Notes under the pieces: generated by a model
What the model saw: the letters and a program-made list of their open reading frames with translations, nothing else
The model's database searches: none
Told to the model about the DNA's origin: nothing
NCBI GenBank assembly: GCA_021780615.1
Contig: JAJXYJ010000020.1
Location: 1-55,033, forward strand
DNA: 55,033 bases
DNA from: a bacterium
Lineage (GTDB): Bacteria > Patescibacteriota > Minisyncoccia > UBA6257 > JAGOQP01
Reading direction: 5' to 3'
Position numbers and translations under genes: made by a program
In this document: one piece after another, positions 29,918-39,140 of the stretch
How positions within the stretch are numbered: the first letter of the stretch is position 1
Layout of the letters: each line of letters opens with the position of its first letter

Positions 29918-31164
29918 ACGCGCGATTGTTTATTTCGTACAAAAAGAGTCATCAGTCCACGAGTTACCGTAATGGCAGTAAACATGCTCACCAAAACACC
30001 CAACATCAACGTCAGTGCCAATCCTTTCACAAAACTTGAGGTGAAGTTAAATAAAATCAAAGAAGTAATAATGGTACTGATGTTTGAATCGCGAATAGAA
30101 GGCCATGCGCGGCGAAACCCTTCTTTAATGGCCGGCACGCGCTCAAGACCGCGGCGCAATTCTTCTTTAGTACGTTCAAAAATAAGAATGTTAGCATCTA
30201 CCGCCATACCAATGGAGAGTAGAAATCCAGCAATACCAGCAAGTGACATCGTCACAAATAATTTAAAGATAATCATGGAAATGACGATGTACACACCCAA
30301 CGCAATGGAAGCAAGGAATCCAAAGTAACGATAGTAGCCGATCATAAAAAGAATAACCAACAGCGTTCCAATAACACCGGCAACCAAGGACATATCCAAA
30401 GAATCTTTTCCTAAGCTTGCTCCAACGGTCTGTTGATTCACAAGACTAATCGGCGCAGGAAGGGCACCCGCATTAATATTTTGCGCGAGACTCTTTGCCT
30501 GATCAATAGTAAACTGACCACTGATAACCGCCTTGCCTCCCGGAATTCGTTCGTTGACCACGGGGCTGCTAATAAGTTGATTATCGACAAAGATACCAAT
30601 TTGTTTACCAATGTTATCTCCGGTCAATTGTTCAAATAACGTCGCACCCTGACCATTGAAGGTAAGGTCAACTTCGGCTTGATGAGTTGTCGGATCAAAA
30701 TTCAACTGTGCCGACTGCACATACTGACCGTTTAACTGACTAGAAACATATGTCGTCGTTGTCGCCGTAGAGGCCGCAACAGTGCGAAAATCCAAGAATG
30801 GTGTCTGTCCGATTTGAGCAATGGCCTGATTTACATCAGACACACCCGCCAACTCAATAACAAGATAGTAATCACTGCCAGATTGTGAAATGGCAACTTG
30901 AGGTTCTTTGACGCCAAAAGTATTAACGCGACGTTCCATAACATCACGCAGCCCGGCTAACGTTGACTGCAAGTCGCCTGACGCAATCTTTGAGGTATCT
31001 ATTTTATAGGTTAAGTGAGTACCCCCAACCAAATCAAGTCCCAACCGCCACGGGGCAGTATTACTTAACCATGAAGACCAGCTCGCTGGGTATACAAAAA
31101 AAACGCCCAAAATCGTTAGTGCCGCAATGGCTATCAGAAGGAGAATTGCATTCTTTTTAGTCAT
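29914..31164 (-). CDS. secD: Protein translocase subunit SecD
   Basis: LGLDLVGGTHLTYKID; IGMAVDANILIFERTKEELRRG. Start at internal Met (MTKKNAILL). Confidence 0.95.
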   Translation of the reverse strand: MTKKNAILLLIAIAALTILGVFFVYPASWSSWLSNTAPWRLGLDLVGGTHLTYKIDTSKIASGDLQSTLAGLRDVMERRVNTFGVKEPQVAISQSGSDYYLVIELAGVSDVNQAIAQIGQTPFLDFRTVAASTATTTTYVSSQLNGQYVQSAQLNFDPTTHQAEVDLTFNGQGATLFEQLTGDNIGKQIGIFVDNQLISSPVVNERIPGGKAVISGQFTIDQAKSLAQNINAGALPAPISLVNQQTVGASLGKDSLDMSLVAGVIGTLLVILFMIGYYRYFGFLASIALGVYIVISMIIFKLFVTMSLAGIAGFLLSIGMAVDANILIFERTKEELRRGLERVPAIKEGFRRAWPSIRDSNISTIITSLILFNFTSSFVKGLALTLMLGVLVSMFTAITVTRGLMTLFVRNKQSRV

Positions 31165-31271
31165 ACAAAAATTTGAAATGATGGTACCACAAAAAATAAG
31201 CAGAATCAATATGGAAAGGAACAGTGACAAGGGATATGTATTAAGAAGTAAGGAGTAAGACTTAAACACAA

Positions 31272-31303
31272 AAGAAAAAGGAGCCGCGAGCGACTCCCCT
31301 ATG
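31272..31303 (-). terminator. Terminator hairpin GGAGTCG-CTCG-CGGCTCC TTTTTCTTTT
   Basis: 7-bp stem (one wobble) followed by a T-rich tract on minus strand between glycerate kinase and secD. Confidence 0.6.
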
Positions 31304-31346
31304 ATAACATATCACCTCCTCTACCGATTCCTTCAACCTTTTAACT

Positions 31347-32690
31347 TTAGACTTTTGATTTAATGACCACCATGATATCCGATACATTAAAACAGTTCTT
31401 TTGAGCAGTAACATGCCCACCTATTTTTTTAAAAAAATGATAAGAATCATTATCACGCAAGAATGTCTCCGCCGATAATCCTGCGCGCAGTGCGCTGTCT
31501 GCTATATCAGTATCAGCAATTGCCCCTGCCACATCAGTATTATCATAGGCATCAGACGCAACACTCGCCGCACACACGCTTTTGTATTGTTGAGCATCTT
31601 TCTGCATGGCCGCAACAACGCCCAGCGCCGCTTCCTGATTTCTTCCTCCTCTACCTGTGCCATGAATCGTTACCGTCGTTTCTCCGGCACATATAATCGT
31701 CTCCCTGTTGCCTACCTTCTGAGCCAACGGCCGCAGCGCTTTATAAGCCTCTCCACTCAACGCAAGAGATCCCACCGATGCAATATATCCCAGCGCTCGC
31801 GCTTTTTTCGTCATCGCCAACACCGCATCTTCATTGCAGGCAAGCATGTGATATGAAGACCGAGCAAATAATTCCTTGTCCTTGGGTGTTTCGGCAAGAG
31901 GACATTCCGGCACGCCATATTTTTTTAACAGAGCACTCGCACCAGTCACTGTTGTCGCATCATACATAGTCGGCCCGGATGCAATGGTTGCCATATCATT
32001 ACCACATACATCGGATACCACCAACGACACTTGCCGTGCCGGTGCGGCATATGCCGCAAGCCACCCCCCTTTCACTAAAGACGTATGCTTGCGCACCACG
32101 TTTAGTTCTTCAATGGCAGCCCCATGCTTTGTCAGGGCATCAAATGAAAATCGGGCGCACTTCATTTCTTCCATTGAGCCACACAACAAAGATGATCCGC
32201 CGCCGCCGACAAAATAAATCACCACATCATCCTTTGTAGCGGACCGCACCATGCGCACTATACGCTTGGTTGCCGCGACGTTCTGCCGTGAGGGCAGAGG
32301 GTGCGTGCCCCAAAACACATGCATACGAGAACCGGAGCGAGTATGATATTTTTTTTCTTGTAACACATCAATAACCACTCCTTCCGTCAGCCGGTTTTTG
32401 AGCTGTGAAGCAATGTACGCACATGCCACAGCAGACCCCTTTCCAAACCCCGCAAGATAGATGTGTCGCACGCCTTTTAATGACATGCGCGTGACCGATG
32501 CCGCGTCGCGAATAATAAGCGTATCGCCTGAAACGCGAAACCGTTTCGGCAGAAGCGCATCAATAGCAATCGCCTTGTATCCCGCCTCAAGAATGCGCAG
32601 CATATCGCGCCGCAGAGGAGTAAGAGGCGTGTGAGTATCATAAGAAACTAACATAGAATAAGCATACCATACTGTATGCGCGTATAACAA
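31347..32690 (-). CDS. Glycerate 2-kinase (DUF4147/MOFRL family)
   Basis: HIYLAGFGKGSAVACAYIASQL, VYFVGGGGSSLLCG, GETTVTIHGTGRGGRNQEAALG, SVASDAYDNTDVAGAIAD. Confidence 0.88.
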   Translation of the reverse strand: MLYAHTVWYAYSMLVSYDTHTPLTPLRRDMLRILEAGYKAIAIDALLPKRFRVSGDTLIIRDAASVTRMSLKGVRHIYLAGFGKGSAVACAYIASQLKNRLTEGVVIDVLQEKKYHTRSGSRMHVFWGTHPLPSRQNVAATKRIVRMVRSATKDDVVIYFVGGGGSSLLCGSMEEMKCARFSFDALTKHGAAIEELNVVRKHTSLVKGGWLAAYAAPARQVSLVVSDVCGNDMATIASGPTMYDATTVTGASALLKKYGVPECPLAETPKDKELFARSSYHMLACNEDAVLAMTKKARALGYIASVGSLALSGEAYKALRPLAQKVGNRETIICAGETTVTIHGTGRGGRNQEAALGVVAAMQKDAQQYKSVCAASVASDAYDNTDVAGAIADTDIADSALRAGLSAETFLRDNDSYHFFKKIGGHVTAQKNCFNVSDIMVVIKSKV

Positions 32691-32749
32691 AAAAATTTTA
32701 AATTTCTGCTATCACAAAAAATGGATACATGTTCAGATACAAAAATCCT

Positions 32750-32787
32750 CCCTGACATTTTCTGACGACCGTCAGAAAATGTCAGGG
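32750..32787. repeat. 38-bp palindrome CCCTGACATTTTCTGACGACCGTCAGAAAATGTCAGGG
   Basis: Perfect arms with central AC; intergenic, downstream of ileS. Confidence 0.95.
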
Positions 32788-32813
32788 GTATGTTTTCCCA
32801 CACATCATAAACA

Positions 32814-32855
32814 CACATCTTACCATAGTGACGATCGTCACTATGGTAAGATGTG
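32814..32855. repeat. 42-bp perfect palindrome CACATCTTACCATAGTGACGATCGTCACTATGGTAAGATGTG
   Basis: Read directly; 27 bp from the preceding palindrome; closely related to the one at 21917. Confidence 0.97.
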
Positions 32856-32925
32856 GGTGATGTGGGATGCGTCGTTTGAAATCGTTTAGAATTGTAATTT
32901 CTTCTTTTTTTACGTCCCTCGTCTC

Positions 32926-35900
32926 CTATTTCACTTTCTTTATGCCGATCCATACGGCATACGTATCAACTTTTGTTTCAATTTCCGCATCAAATTTCTC
33001 CACGCGACTATACACGATGCGTTTTGCTCCCACATCCTTACACAATGACGCTTCATGATGTTGCATCATAGCTATAAGATTGCTGTCCGCAACAACGTAT
33101 AATTCAACGACATCTTTGGGTACATAGCCGGCCGCTTGGCGCAAGTCTTGAATGACACGCGTCAACTCACGAATAACCCCTTCCATTTTTAATGCCGGTG
33201 TTATAACCGTATCAAGTACAAAATCCTGCTCAAGTGCGGCATTAAATACAACACTCTTCACATTAACTTCATCGGCTACAATCGCCAACAATGCATCAGA
33301 AAATTTCCCCTTCAGTTTCGCCCCCTTGATAGTCAACGTTCCTAATGGCTGACGAACTTTTATCCCCGCAGAAGCACGTTGCGCTAACACACCGCTGGCA
33401 ATACCGCGAATCCATGCCATGGAAGTCATCAACTGTTTATCAGAAGCACCAGATCGCACCGTTGGCCAGAGCGTTATATGCACCGAATCATCTTTTTTAA
33501 AGGTATAGGATTTTGCCAATGACTGATACAGCTCTTCGGCAAAAAATGGCGTGAAGGGAGCAATAATTTTTGACGTCTGCAATAACACATACGCCAATGT
33601 ACCCGATGCCGCTTTCCAATCTTTGACATCGTCGGGCTTTTGAAACCGCCGTCGTGATCGACGAATATACCAACGAGAAAGATCATCGATAAATTGCTCA
33701 ATGCACGATGCCGCACCAACAACGTCATACGCATCCATCGCCTCCTTCACCTCGCGAGAACACGCGGCTAAACGCGCCACAATCCATACATCAACAGGAT
33801 GGTCAGACGCAGGAGCTTCCTGAATAGAAAGCTTATCTTTGCCGTATAAATGCAGAAATGTATATGAGTTATACAATACCATCAAAAATCGCCGCGATGC
33901 TTTACTGATATCCTGTTCATTAAAATTTTTCGGTTCTGCCGGAGAATTGACGGTATAAAAATACCAACGAATAGCATCGACGCCATACGTTTGAATAAGT
34001 GACCACGGATCAACCACGTTACCTTTTGACTTGGACATCTTTTGTCCATTCTTATCCAACACCAATCCCAACGACAACACATTCTTGTACGGCGTCCCTA
34101 ACCCCAACATGACCGCCACGGCCATAAGGGTATAAAACCACCCGCGCGTCTGATCGATGCCTTCACAGATAAAATCAGCGGGAAATCCAGGAGGAGTAGT
34201 GGGTACGTTGCTTGCTTTCAGTGTCTTAGTAGCACTCATTTTTTCTCCCGGTGCACCAAACGGAAAATGAGTAGAACCATACGGCATTGATCCTGAATCA
34301 AACCACACATCAGCAACATCGGGCACCCGATGCATCGTGTGACGACACGAAGAACAGAGCAACTCTATGGTATCAACATAGGGACGATGGATATCAAGAT
34401 AGCCATACTCATCAATAGGAAAGTTATCATATGCCACCTCCTTGAAAGTGGCAGGCTTCATATACGGGAAATTTTTTGCGACAGCTTCTTGGTCGGTAGC
34501 GTGTCGAAAAATCGCTTCAAGCATCCACAACGGATCGCCGTGGCTCACGATAAGAATTTTTTTGCCGTGATACCGCGCATCAACATCTTTTATAAAAGAA
34601 GTTACCCGTTTACGGACATCGCGCAATGTTTCTCCTCCTTCCGGCGCCTCAGAAAAACGCGTACGCACATCAGGAAATGTCTTCAAAAAATCTTCAACTG
34701 GCTTATTGTTAAATACTCCCACTTGTAACTCAATGAGCCGATCATCGGTAACAACATCAGCACCGGTCGTTTCAGCAACAATCGCCGCTGTCTCCTGCGT
34801 TCGATGTAACGGTGATGCAAAAATAATATCCACTCCTTCTTGTGCCAATTTTTTTGCCTGCGCGCGAACCGCAGTTATTCCTTTCTGCGTAAGAACCGAT
34901 GTGTATTCTTTTGTTTCGGGAGCCGAGGCGCTACGCTTTTCCACGTTCGCCGTCGCTTCTCCATGCCGCATAAACAAGAATGTATTATGTCGCACCCGAT
35001 GAGTATTTAAATCTTCTAAACTCCCCGCAACCATCATCTTGCCGCACGCATCACACCGCCATATGGGAAGTGGCGTTCCCCAAAAACGTTCGCGCGATAT
35101 TGCCCAATCTTTTGCCTGCCCGATCCATTCTCCAAATCGTCCCTCCTTCAAATACGCAGGCACCCAGTTCACCGTGCTATTCGCTTTCGTGAGTCCCGCA
35201 CGCACGCGCGATACTTCAAAAAACCACGAGGTCCGCGCCATATAGAGCAGCGGCGTCGAACAACGCCAACAGAACGGATATTCATGTTCCGCTTTTGTAA
35301 AGAAAAATAGTAAGCCACGCGCATCCAAATCCTTCACAATCATCTTATCCGCATCTTTCACAAAGAGTCCCTCACCCACAAATCCTTTGGACACCGTACC
35401 ATCCGCTTCAACGGTGTGAGGCAATACGGCATCGCGCATACCCTCCGAAAAAACGAGCGCAAAATCATCCTCGCCAAACGTTGGCGCGATATGCACCAAT
35501 CCCGTACCATCACCCGTGGAAACAAAATCTCCCCCCAATACCGTGTAAAGTGGCACGGGTACCTGCACCTCAGGTTGCGCCACACGAAGATCGTAGAGTG
35601 GTTCATACTCCCAACCAATCATATCTTTCCCTGCAATCGTCTCTATAGATTTTGGCGTCACGCCCTGTAAAGCAGATTCGGGAATAGTATGTGCCCACAC
35701 AAACTTCTCGCCAATCTGATACTTCGTATATGCCACTGTTGGCGAAAGCGCGATTGCCACATTAGCCGACAACGTCCAGGGTGTTGTGGTCCACACCAAT
35801 AAATACTCATCTTTTTTTCCTTTCAGCGGAAAAAGCACAAATACCGACGGATCAGGCACCGTTTTATACACTCCCGGCTGTCCCAATTCATGATTAGCCA

Positions 35901-36468
35901 ACGTCGTCTGACACCGCGGACAATACGGAGTCACTTTATAAAATTCCTTCAAAAAATTTTTATCATACAGTGATTTAAACACCCACCATAAACTCTCCAC
36001 AAAATCTGGCGTGTACGTTACATACGCATGATCCAAATCAAGCCAATAACCAATACGGTCGGTAAGTTTTTCCCACTCATCTTTATATTTAAAAATGGAT
36101 TCTTTCGCTTTTTCATTAAATCGCTCAATACCCAACGCCTCAATTTCTTTTTTAGTAGAAATCCCCAACGCTTTTTCGGCGGCAATTTCAATCGGTAATC
36201 CGTGTGTATCCCAGCCTGCCTTGCGCGGTACCACAAATCCCTGCATCGTCTTGTAGCGCAAAAACACGTCTTTCATGACGCGCGAGAGAATGTGATGGAT
36301 ACCGGGACGCCCATTGGCATACGGCGGCCCCTCCCAAAAATAGAACGTCTTTGTACGCACCCCCTTTTTGGGCGTGATACTTTTTTGAAAAATATGTTTT
36401 TCTTTCCAAAGGGAAAGCACCTTTTCTTCCAATTCAGAAGGTGAAAATGATTTCAGATTTCGCAACAT
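32926..36468 (-). CDS. ileS: Isoleucine--tRNA ligase with inserted histidine-phosphatase domain
   Basis: PPYANGRPGIHHILSRVMKD (HIGH-like), KNGQKMSKSKGNVV (KMSKS), DVWFDSGSMPYGSTHFPF; inserted FLFMRHGEATAN...ILIVSHGDPLWML. Confidence 0.96.
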   Translation of the reverse strand: MLRNLKSFSPSELEEKVLSLWKEKHIFQKSITPKKGVRTKTFYFWEGPPYANGRPGIHHILSRVMKDVFLRYKTMQGFVVPRKAGWDTHGLPIEIAAEKALGISTKKEIEALGIERFNEKAKESIFKYKDEWEKLTDRIGYWLDLDHAYVTYTPDFVESLWWVFKSLYDKNFLKEFYKVTPYCPRCQTTLANHELGQPGVYKTVPDPSVFVLFPLKGKKDEYLLVWTTTPWTLSANVAIALSPTVAYTKYQIGEKFVWAHTIPESALQGVTPKSIETIAGKDMIGWEYEPLYDLRVAQPEVQVPVPLYTVLGGDFVSTGDGTGLVHIAPTFGEDDFALVFSEGMRDAVLPHTVEADGTVSKGFVGEGLFVKDADKMIVKDLDARGLLFFFTKAEHEYPFCWRCSTPLLYMARTSWFFEVSRVRAGLTKANSTVNWVPAYLKEGRFGEWIGQAKDWAISRERFWGTPLPIWRCDACGKMMVAGSLEDLNTHRVRHNTFLFMRHGEATANVEKRSASAPETKEYTSVLTQKGITAVRAQAKKLAQEGVDIIFASPLHRTQETAAIVAETTGADVVTDDRLIELQVGVFNNKPVEDFLKTFPDVRTRFSEAPEGGETLRDVRKRVTSFIKDVDARYHGKKILIVSHGDPLWMLEAIFRHATDQEAVAKNFPYMKPATFKEVAYDNFPIDEYGYLDIHRPYVDTIELLCSSCRHTMHRVPDVADVWFDSGSMPYGSTHFPFGAPGEKMSATKTLKASNVPTTPPGFPADFICEGIDQTRGWFYTLMAVAVMLGLGTPYKNVLSLGLVLDKNGQKMSKSKGNVVDPWSLIQTYGVDAIRWYFYTVNSPAEPKNFNEQDISKASRRFLMVLYNSYTFLHLYGKDKLSIQEAPASDHPVDVWIVARLAACSREVKEAMDAYDVVGAASCIEQFIDDLSRWYIRRSRRRFQKPDDVKDWKAASGTLAYVLLQTSKIIAPFTPFFAEELYQSLAKSYTFKKDDSVHITLWPTVRSGASDKQLMTSMAWIRGIASGVLAQRASAGIKVRQPLGTLTIKGAKLKGKFSDALLAIVADEVNVKSVVFNAALEQDFVLDTVITPALKMEGVIRELTRVIQDLRQAAGYVPKDVVELYVVADSNLIAMMQHHEASLCKDVGAKRIVYSRVEKFDAEIETKVDTYAVWIGIKKVK
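34405..35005 (-). other. Histidine phosphatase (phosphoglycerate-mutase-like) domain embedded in IleRS
   Basis: MRHGEATAN (RHG), SPLHRTQETAAIVAE, EAPEGGETLRDVRKRV, VSHGDP all present between WRCDACGKMMVAGSLEDL and DIHRPYVDTIELLCSSC. Confidence 0.9.
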
Positions 36469-36556
36469 ATATAGTTATGGTGATATGTGCCATCATACAG
36501 AAAAATCCCCTAAAAGTGAAGGCGATTGCCTCAAACAAGCAAATGCTTTACGATGT

Positions 36557-37006
36557 ATGCGTATGGACGCCATAGAGAATAGAAAAGCTCGTCATGAATA
36601 TGCAATTTTAGACACCGTTGACGCCGGCCTTGTTTTGCAAGGCCAAGAAGTGAAGTCTATACGCGGCGGAAAGGCATCGCTTGCCGGCGCCTATGTTAAA
36701 ATCTATAACCATGAAGCATGGCTTATCAATGCCCATATCAGCCCCTATCAAGAAAAAAATACTCCCACTTCATATGACCCTCTCCGTTCCCGCAAAGTGC
36801 TCTTGCACGCGCACCAAATTGCTGATTTACTGGCTCAAACACAGGGAAAAGGATTGACACTTATCCCACTTTTGTTGTATAATAAAAACGGTCATATTAA
36901 GCTTTCCCTTGGTCTTGCTCAAGGAAAAAAGGCTCCCGACAAACGAGCCAGCATCAAAGAACGCGAAGTAAAACGAAGTATTAATCAAACTCTTAAATTT
37001 CGCTAA
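36557..37006 (+). CDS. smpB: SsrA-binding protein SmpB
   Basis: IENRKARHEYAILDTVDAGLVLQGQEVKSIRGGKASLAGAYVKI; C-terminal KRASIKEREVKRSI. Start at 36557 or 36563. Confidence 0.95.
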   Translation: MRMDAIENRKARHEYAILDTVDAGLVLQGQEVKSIRGGKASLAGAYVKIYNHEAWLINAHISPYQEKNTPTSYDPLRSRKVLLHAHQIADLLAQTQGKGLTLIPLLLYNKNGHIKLSLGLAQGKKAPDKRASIKEREVKRSINQTLKFR

Positions 37007-37125
37007 ACTGTCACATATCGTATTGGTAATCGTTTTTCTTATTGAGAATCGCACCTTTAAAAATAACTGGAAAAAATTTTCTCCAGCTTTATAACTTTAT
37101 AAACTTTCAACTTTTAACTACTACT

Positions 37126-37460
37126 GGGGATGCCAGGCATCGACAGGGTATATACTGTATAGAATGCAAGCAGAGCTGACCACCTCTTTAACTGGTCAAA
37201 ACAATAGCTGCGAACAAACAACCAGCGCTCGCGTTTGCCTAAGAACAACCACGAGTTTTCTCTCCTCGTATAACGCAGGAGGGCATCGGTGCCCAACGCC
37301 TCATAGGGGTTACACCGGTGTTATATATGAGGCTCGCCGCGATTGAATGGTTCATAGATCACGGTTAAAAAAGAACCACCTATTGTTGAGTTATCAACTA
37401 AGCTTGTAGATGTTCTATGGAGCCTATCCTGCACGCGGGTTCAACTCCCGCCATCTCCAC
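37126..37460 (+). ncRNA. ssrA: tmRNA (one-piece); predicted tag (A)ANKQPALAFA
   Basis: GGGGATG...CATCTCC acceptor pairing, GGGTTCAACTCCCGCC T-arm, internal GCG AAC AAA CAA CCA GCG CTC GCG TTT GCC TAA tag frame; directly downstream of smpB. Confidence 0.93.
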
Positions 37461-37628
37461 TACTTCGCCCTTCTTTCCTTAAAACTACAGAAGACACCGC
37501 AAGGCTTCGTAGTGTACCCCTTTTCCCCAGTTACCGATTACGTATCTTCCCTTGACTCCCCCTCTTTCTCTCTGGCATGCTCATAAACAGAACTTATAAA
37601 AAATTTTTAAAAACAGAAAGGAGTATGT

Positions 37629-37874
37629 ATGGCTGTACTATTATTAGAAAAGAAATCCTGTCATGAAAATTGGGAATCATTAGAAAAACAACTTCCCAAA
37701 GGATTCTTTAAAACTTCTTTTATGGAGGGGGTGGCAATCCACTACGCCAATCAATCCATGGCACGCGAAGCAATCTTATCCCTACAAGGGATATGTAAAA
37801 TTATTTTAGTAGGAAATATGCAGCCAAAAGCAAAAAGAAAGCCCCCACCCGATTGGGAGAAGCTTATGTCTTAA
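37629..37874 (+). CDS. Small hypothetical protein (81 aa)
   Basis: Strong Shine-Dalgarno AAAGGAG 5 nt before ATG; followed by hairpin terminator. Confidence 0.7.
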   Translation: MAVLLLEKKSCHENWESLEKQLPKGFFKTSFMEGVAIHYANQSMAREAILSLQGICKIILVGNMQPKAKRKPPPDWEKLMS

Positions 37875-37880
37875 GATTTT

Positions 37881-37911
37881 ATATACCGTCCATAAAGACG
37901 GTATATTTTTT
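37881..37911 (+). terminator. Intrinsic terminator ATATACCGTC-CATAAA-GACGGTATAT TTTT
   Basis: 10-bp perfect stem followed by T-run. Confidence 0.85.
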
Positions 37912-37932
37912 AACATATATAATAAGTAACAA

Positions 37933-38424
37933 CTACTCCCCAATCGCCTGGTTACTCACATGCTTCACATACCAGGGTTGCGTGCGTATCCACCGATATA
38001 TCGCCCACGACACAATAATTGCAATCACCACGCTCCCGGCAATATCTACAATGTGATGCACGCCCACATACACGCGCGACACTCCCACCATAAGCGTTAA
38101 GACCCACAACACCATGCTCGTATACTTATTAAACGGATAAAGTACTGATGCCAGCGCACCCCCCAGCAACGCATGATCGGAGGGAAATCCATTATCGGGT
38201 GCATGGGCGACAAGCGGCTCAAAGTGCCCCACCACAAAAGGCCGCGGATCATAAAAGACCAACGCTACAATCTTTGCCACAATATAAATTGCCGGTAATG
38301 CCGCGATAGAAAACAACAATAAACGCGTTCGAACTCCTCGTTCTTGAAAAAGAAAGAAGAGCACAAAAATAATGGCGACAATAAAAATAAGATATTTTGC
38401 TCCAAAAATAAAAATAATATGCAT
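37933..38424 (-). CDS. PAP2-superfamily membrane phosphatase
   Basis: FYDPRPF, NGFPSDHALLGGALAS, SRVYVGVHHIVDIAGS; start at internal Met. Confidence 0.85.
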   Translation of the reverse strand: MHIIFIFGAKYLIFIVAIIFVLFFLFQERGVRTRLLLFSIAALPAIYIVAKIVALVFYDPRPFVVGHFEPLVAHAPDNGFPSDHALLGGALASVLYPFNKYTSMVLWVLTLMVGVSRVYVGVHHIVDIAGSVVIAIIVSWAIYRWIRTQPWYVKHVSNQAIGE

Positions 38425-38640
38425 ATAGATAAGTGTACTATGAAATAACACAATACAAAAGTAGGGACGCACCCATTATAGAACATCCTTTGGATACATC
38501 TGTTTGACAAAAGACCGCTTATAATGCTATCGTAGAGCACAGCTTAGCATATCAGCAATGATATGTTTGCGGTTTAATCACATCTTATCTTGCGTAACGA
38601 TCGACGATACACCCCCTACACGCCTCCCAAACGCTATATC

Positions 38641-39132
38641 ATGAATCATGACATAGCCTCTCCCACTATTCGTGTTATCAACGAACAAGGGGAGAATGTG
38701 GGCATTTTATCAAAAGATGAAGCGCTCCAGTTGGCGGTACAACAGGGTCTGGACTTGATCCAAATCAACGCACAGGTAGATCCCCCTATCGCAAAAATAA
38801 TCAGTTTTGACAAGTTTCGCTACCAACAAGAAAAAGAAGAGAAGCGCCAATTGGCACAGCATCGTTCGGTGGCAGAAATGAAGCAGGTACGTATTTCAGT
38901 CCGTGCCGCAGAAAATGATTTAAAAATCAAAGCTGCAAAGATAGATGAGTTTTTATCGAAAGGGCACAAAGTTGAAATCATGCTTGCACTCCGCGGACGT
39001 GAAAAATACAACCGCGAGTGGATTGCTCTGCGCCTTGAACAATTTCTGGCAATGATTGCCACCGATTACAAAATCACCTCACCCCAAAAACAAGGTGGAA
39101 GAGGCATTACGATACAAATAGCAAACAAATAA
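38641..39132 (+). CDS. infC: Translation initiation factor IF-3
   Basis: IRVINEQGENVGILSKDEALQLAVQQGLDLIQINAQVDPPIAKIISFDKFRYQQEK; infC-rpmI-rplT order. Confidence 0.95.
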   Translation: MNHDIASPTIRVINEQGENVGILSKDEALQLAVQQGLDLIQINAQVDPPIAKIISFDKFRYQQEKEEKRQLAQHRSVAEMKQVRISVRAAENDLKIKAAKIDEFLSKGHKVEIMLALRGREKYNREWIALRLEQFLAMIATDYKITSPQKQGGRGITIQIANK

Positions 39133-39140
39133 ACACCCGT

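Noticed and set aside
37164-37346. ORF 37164..37346 (+), 60 aa
   Set aside because: Lies entirely within the tmRNA; the biologically relevant frame is the short tag ORF.
4584-38424. Two PAP2 phosphatases as an unusual pair
   Set aside because: Both are ordinary PAP2-family proteins, distant in the window; duplicate PAP2 genes are common and not remarkable.
38504-38525. TTGACA and TATAAT upstream of infC as a promoter pair
   Set aside because: Spacing is only 10 nt, incompatible with a standard sigma70 promoter; TATAAT alone may be a -10 but no good -35 was found.
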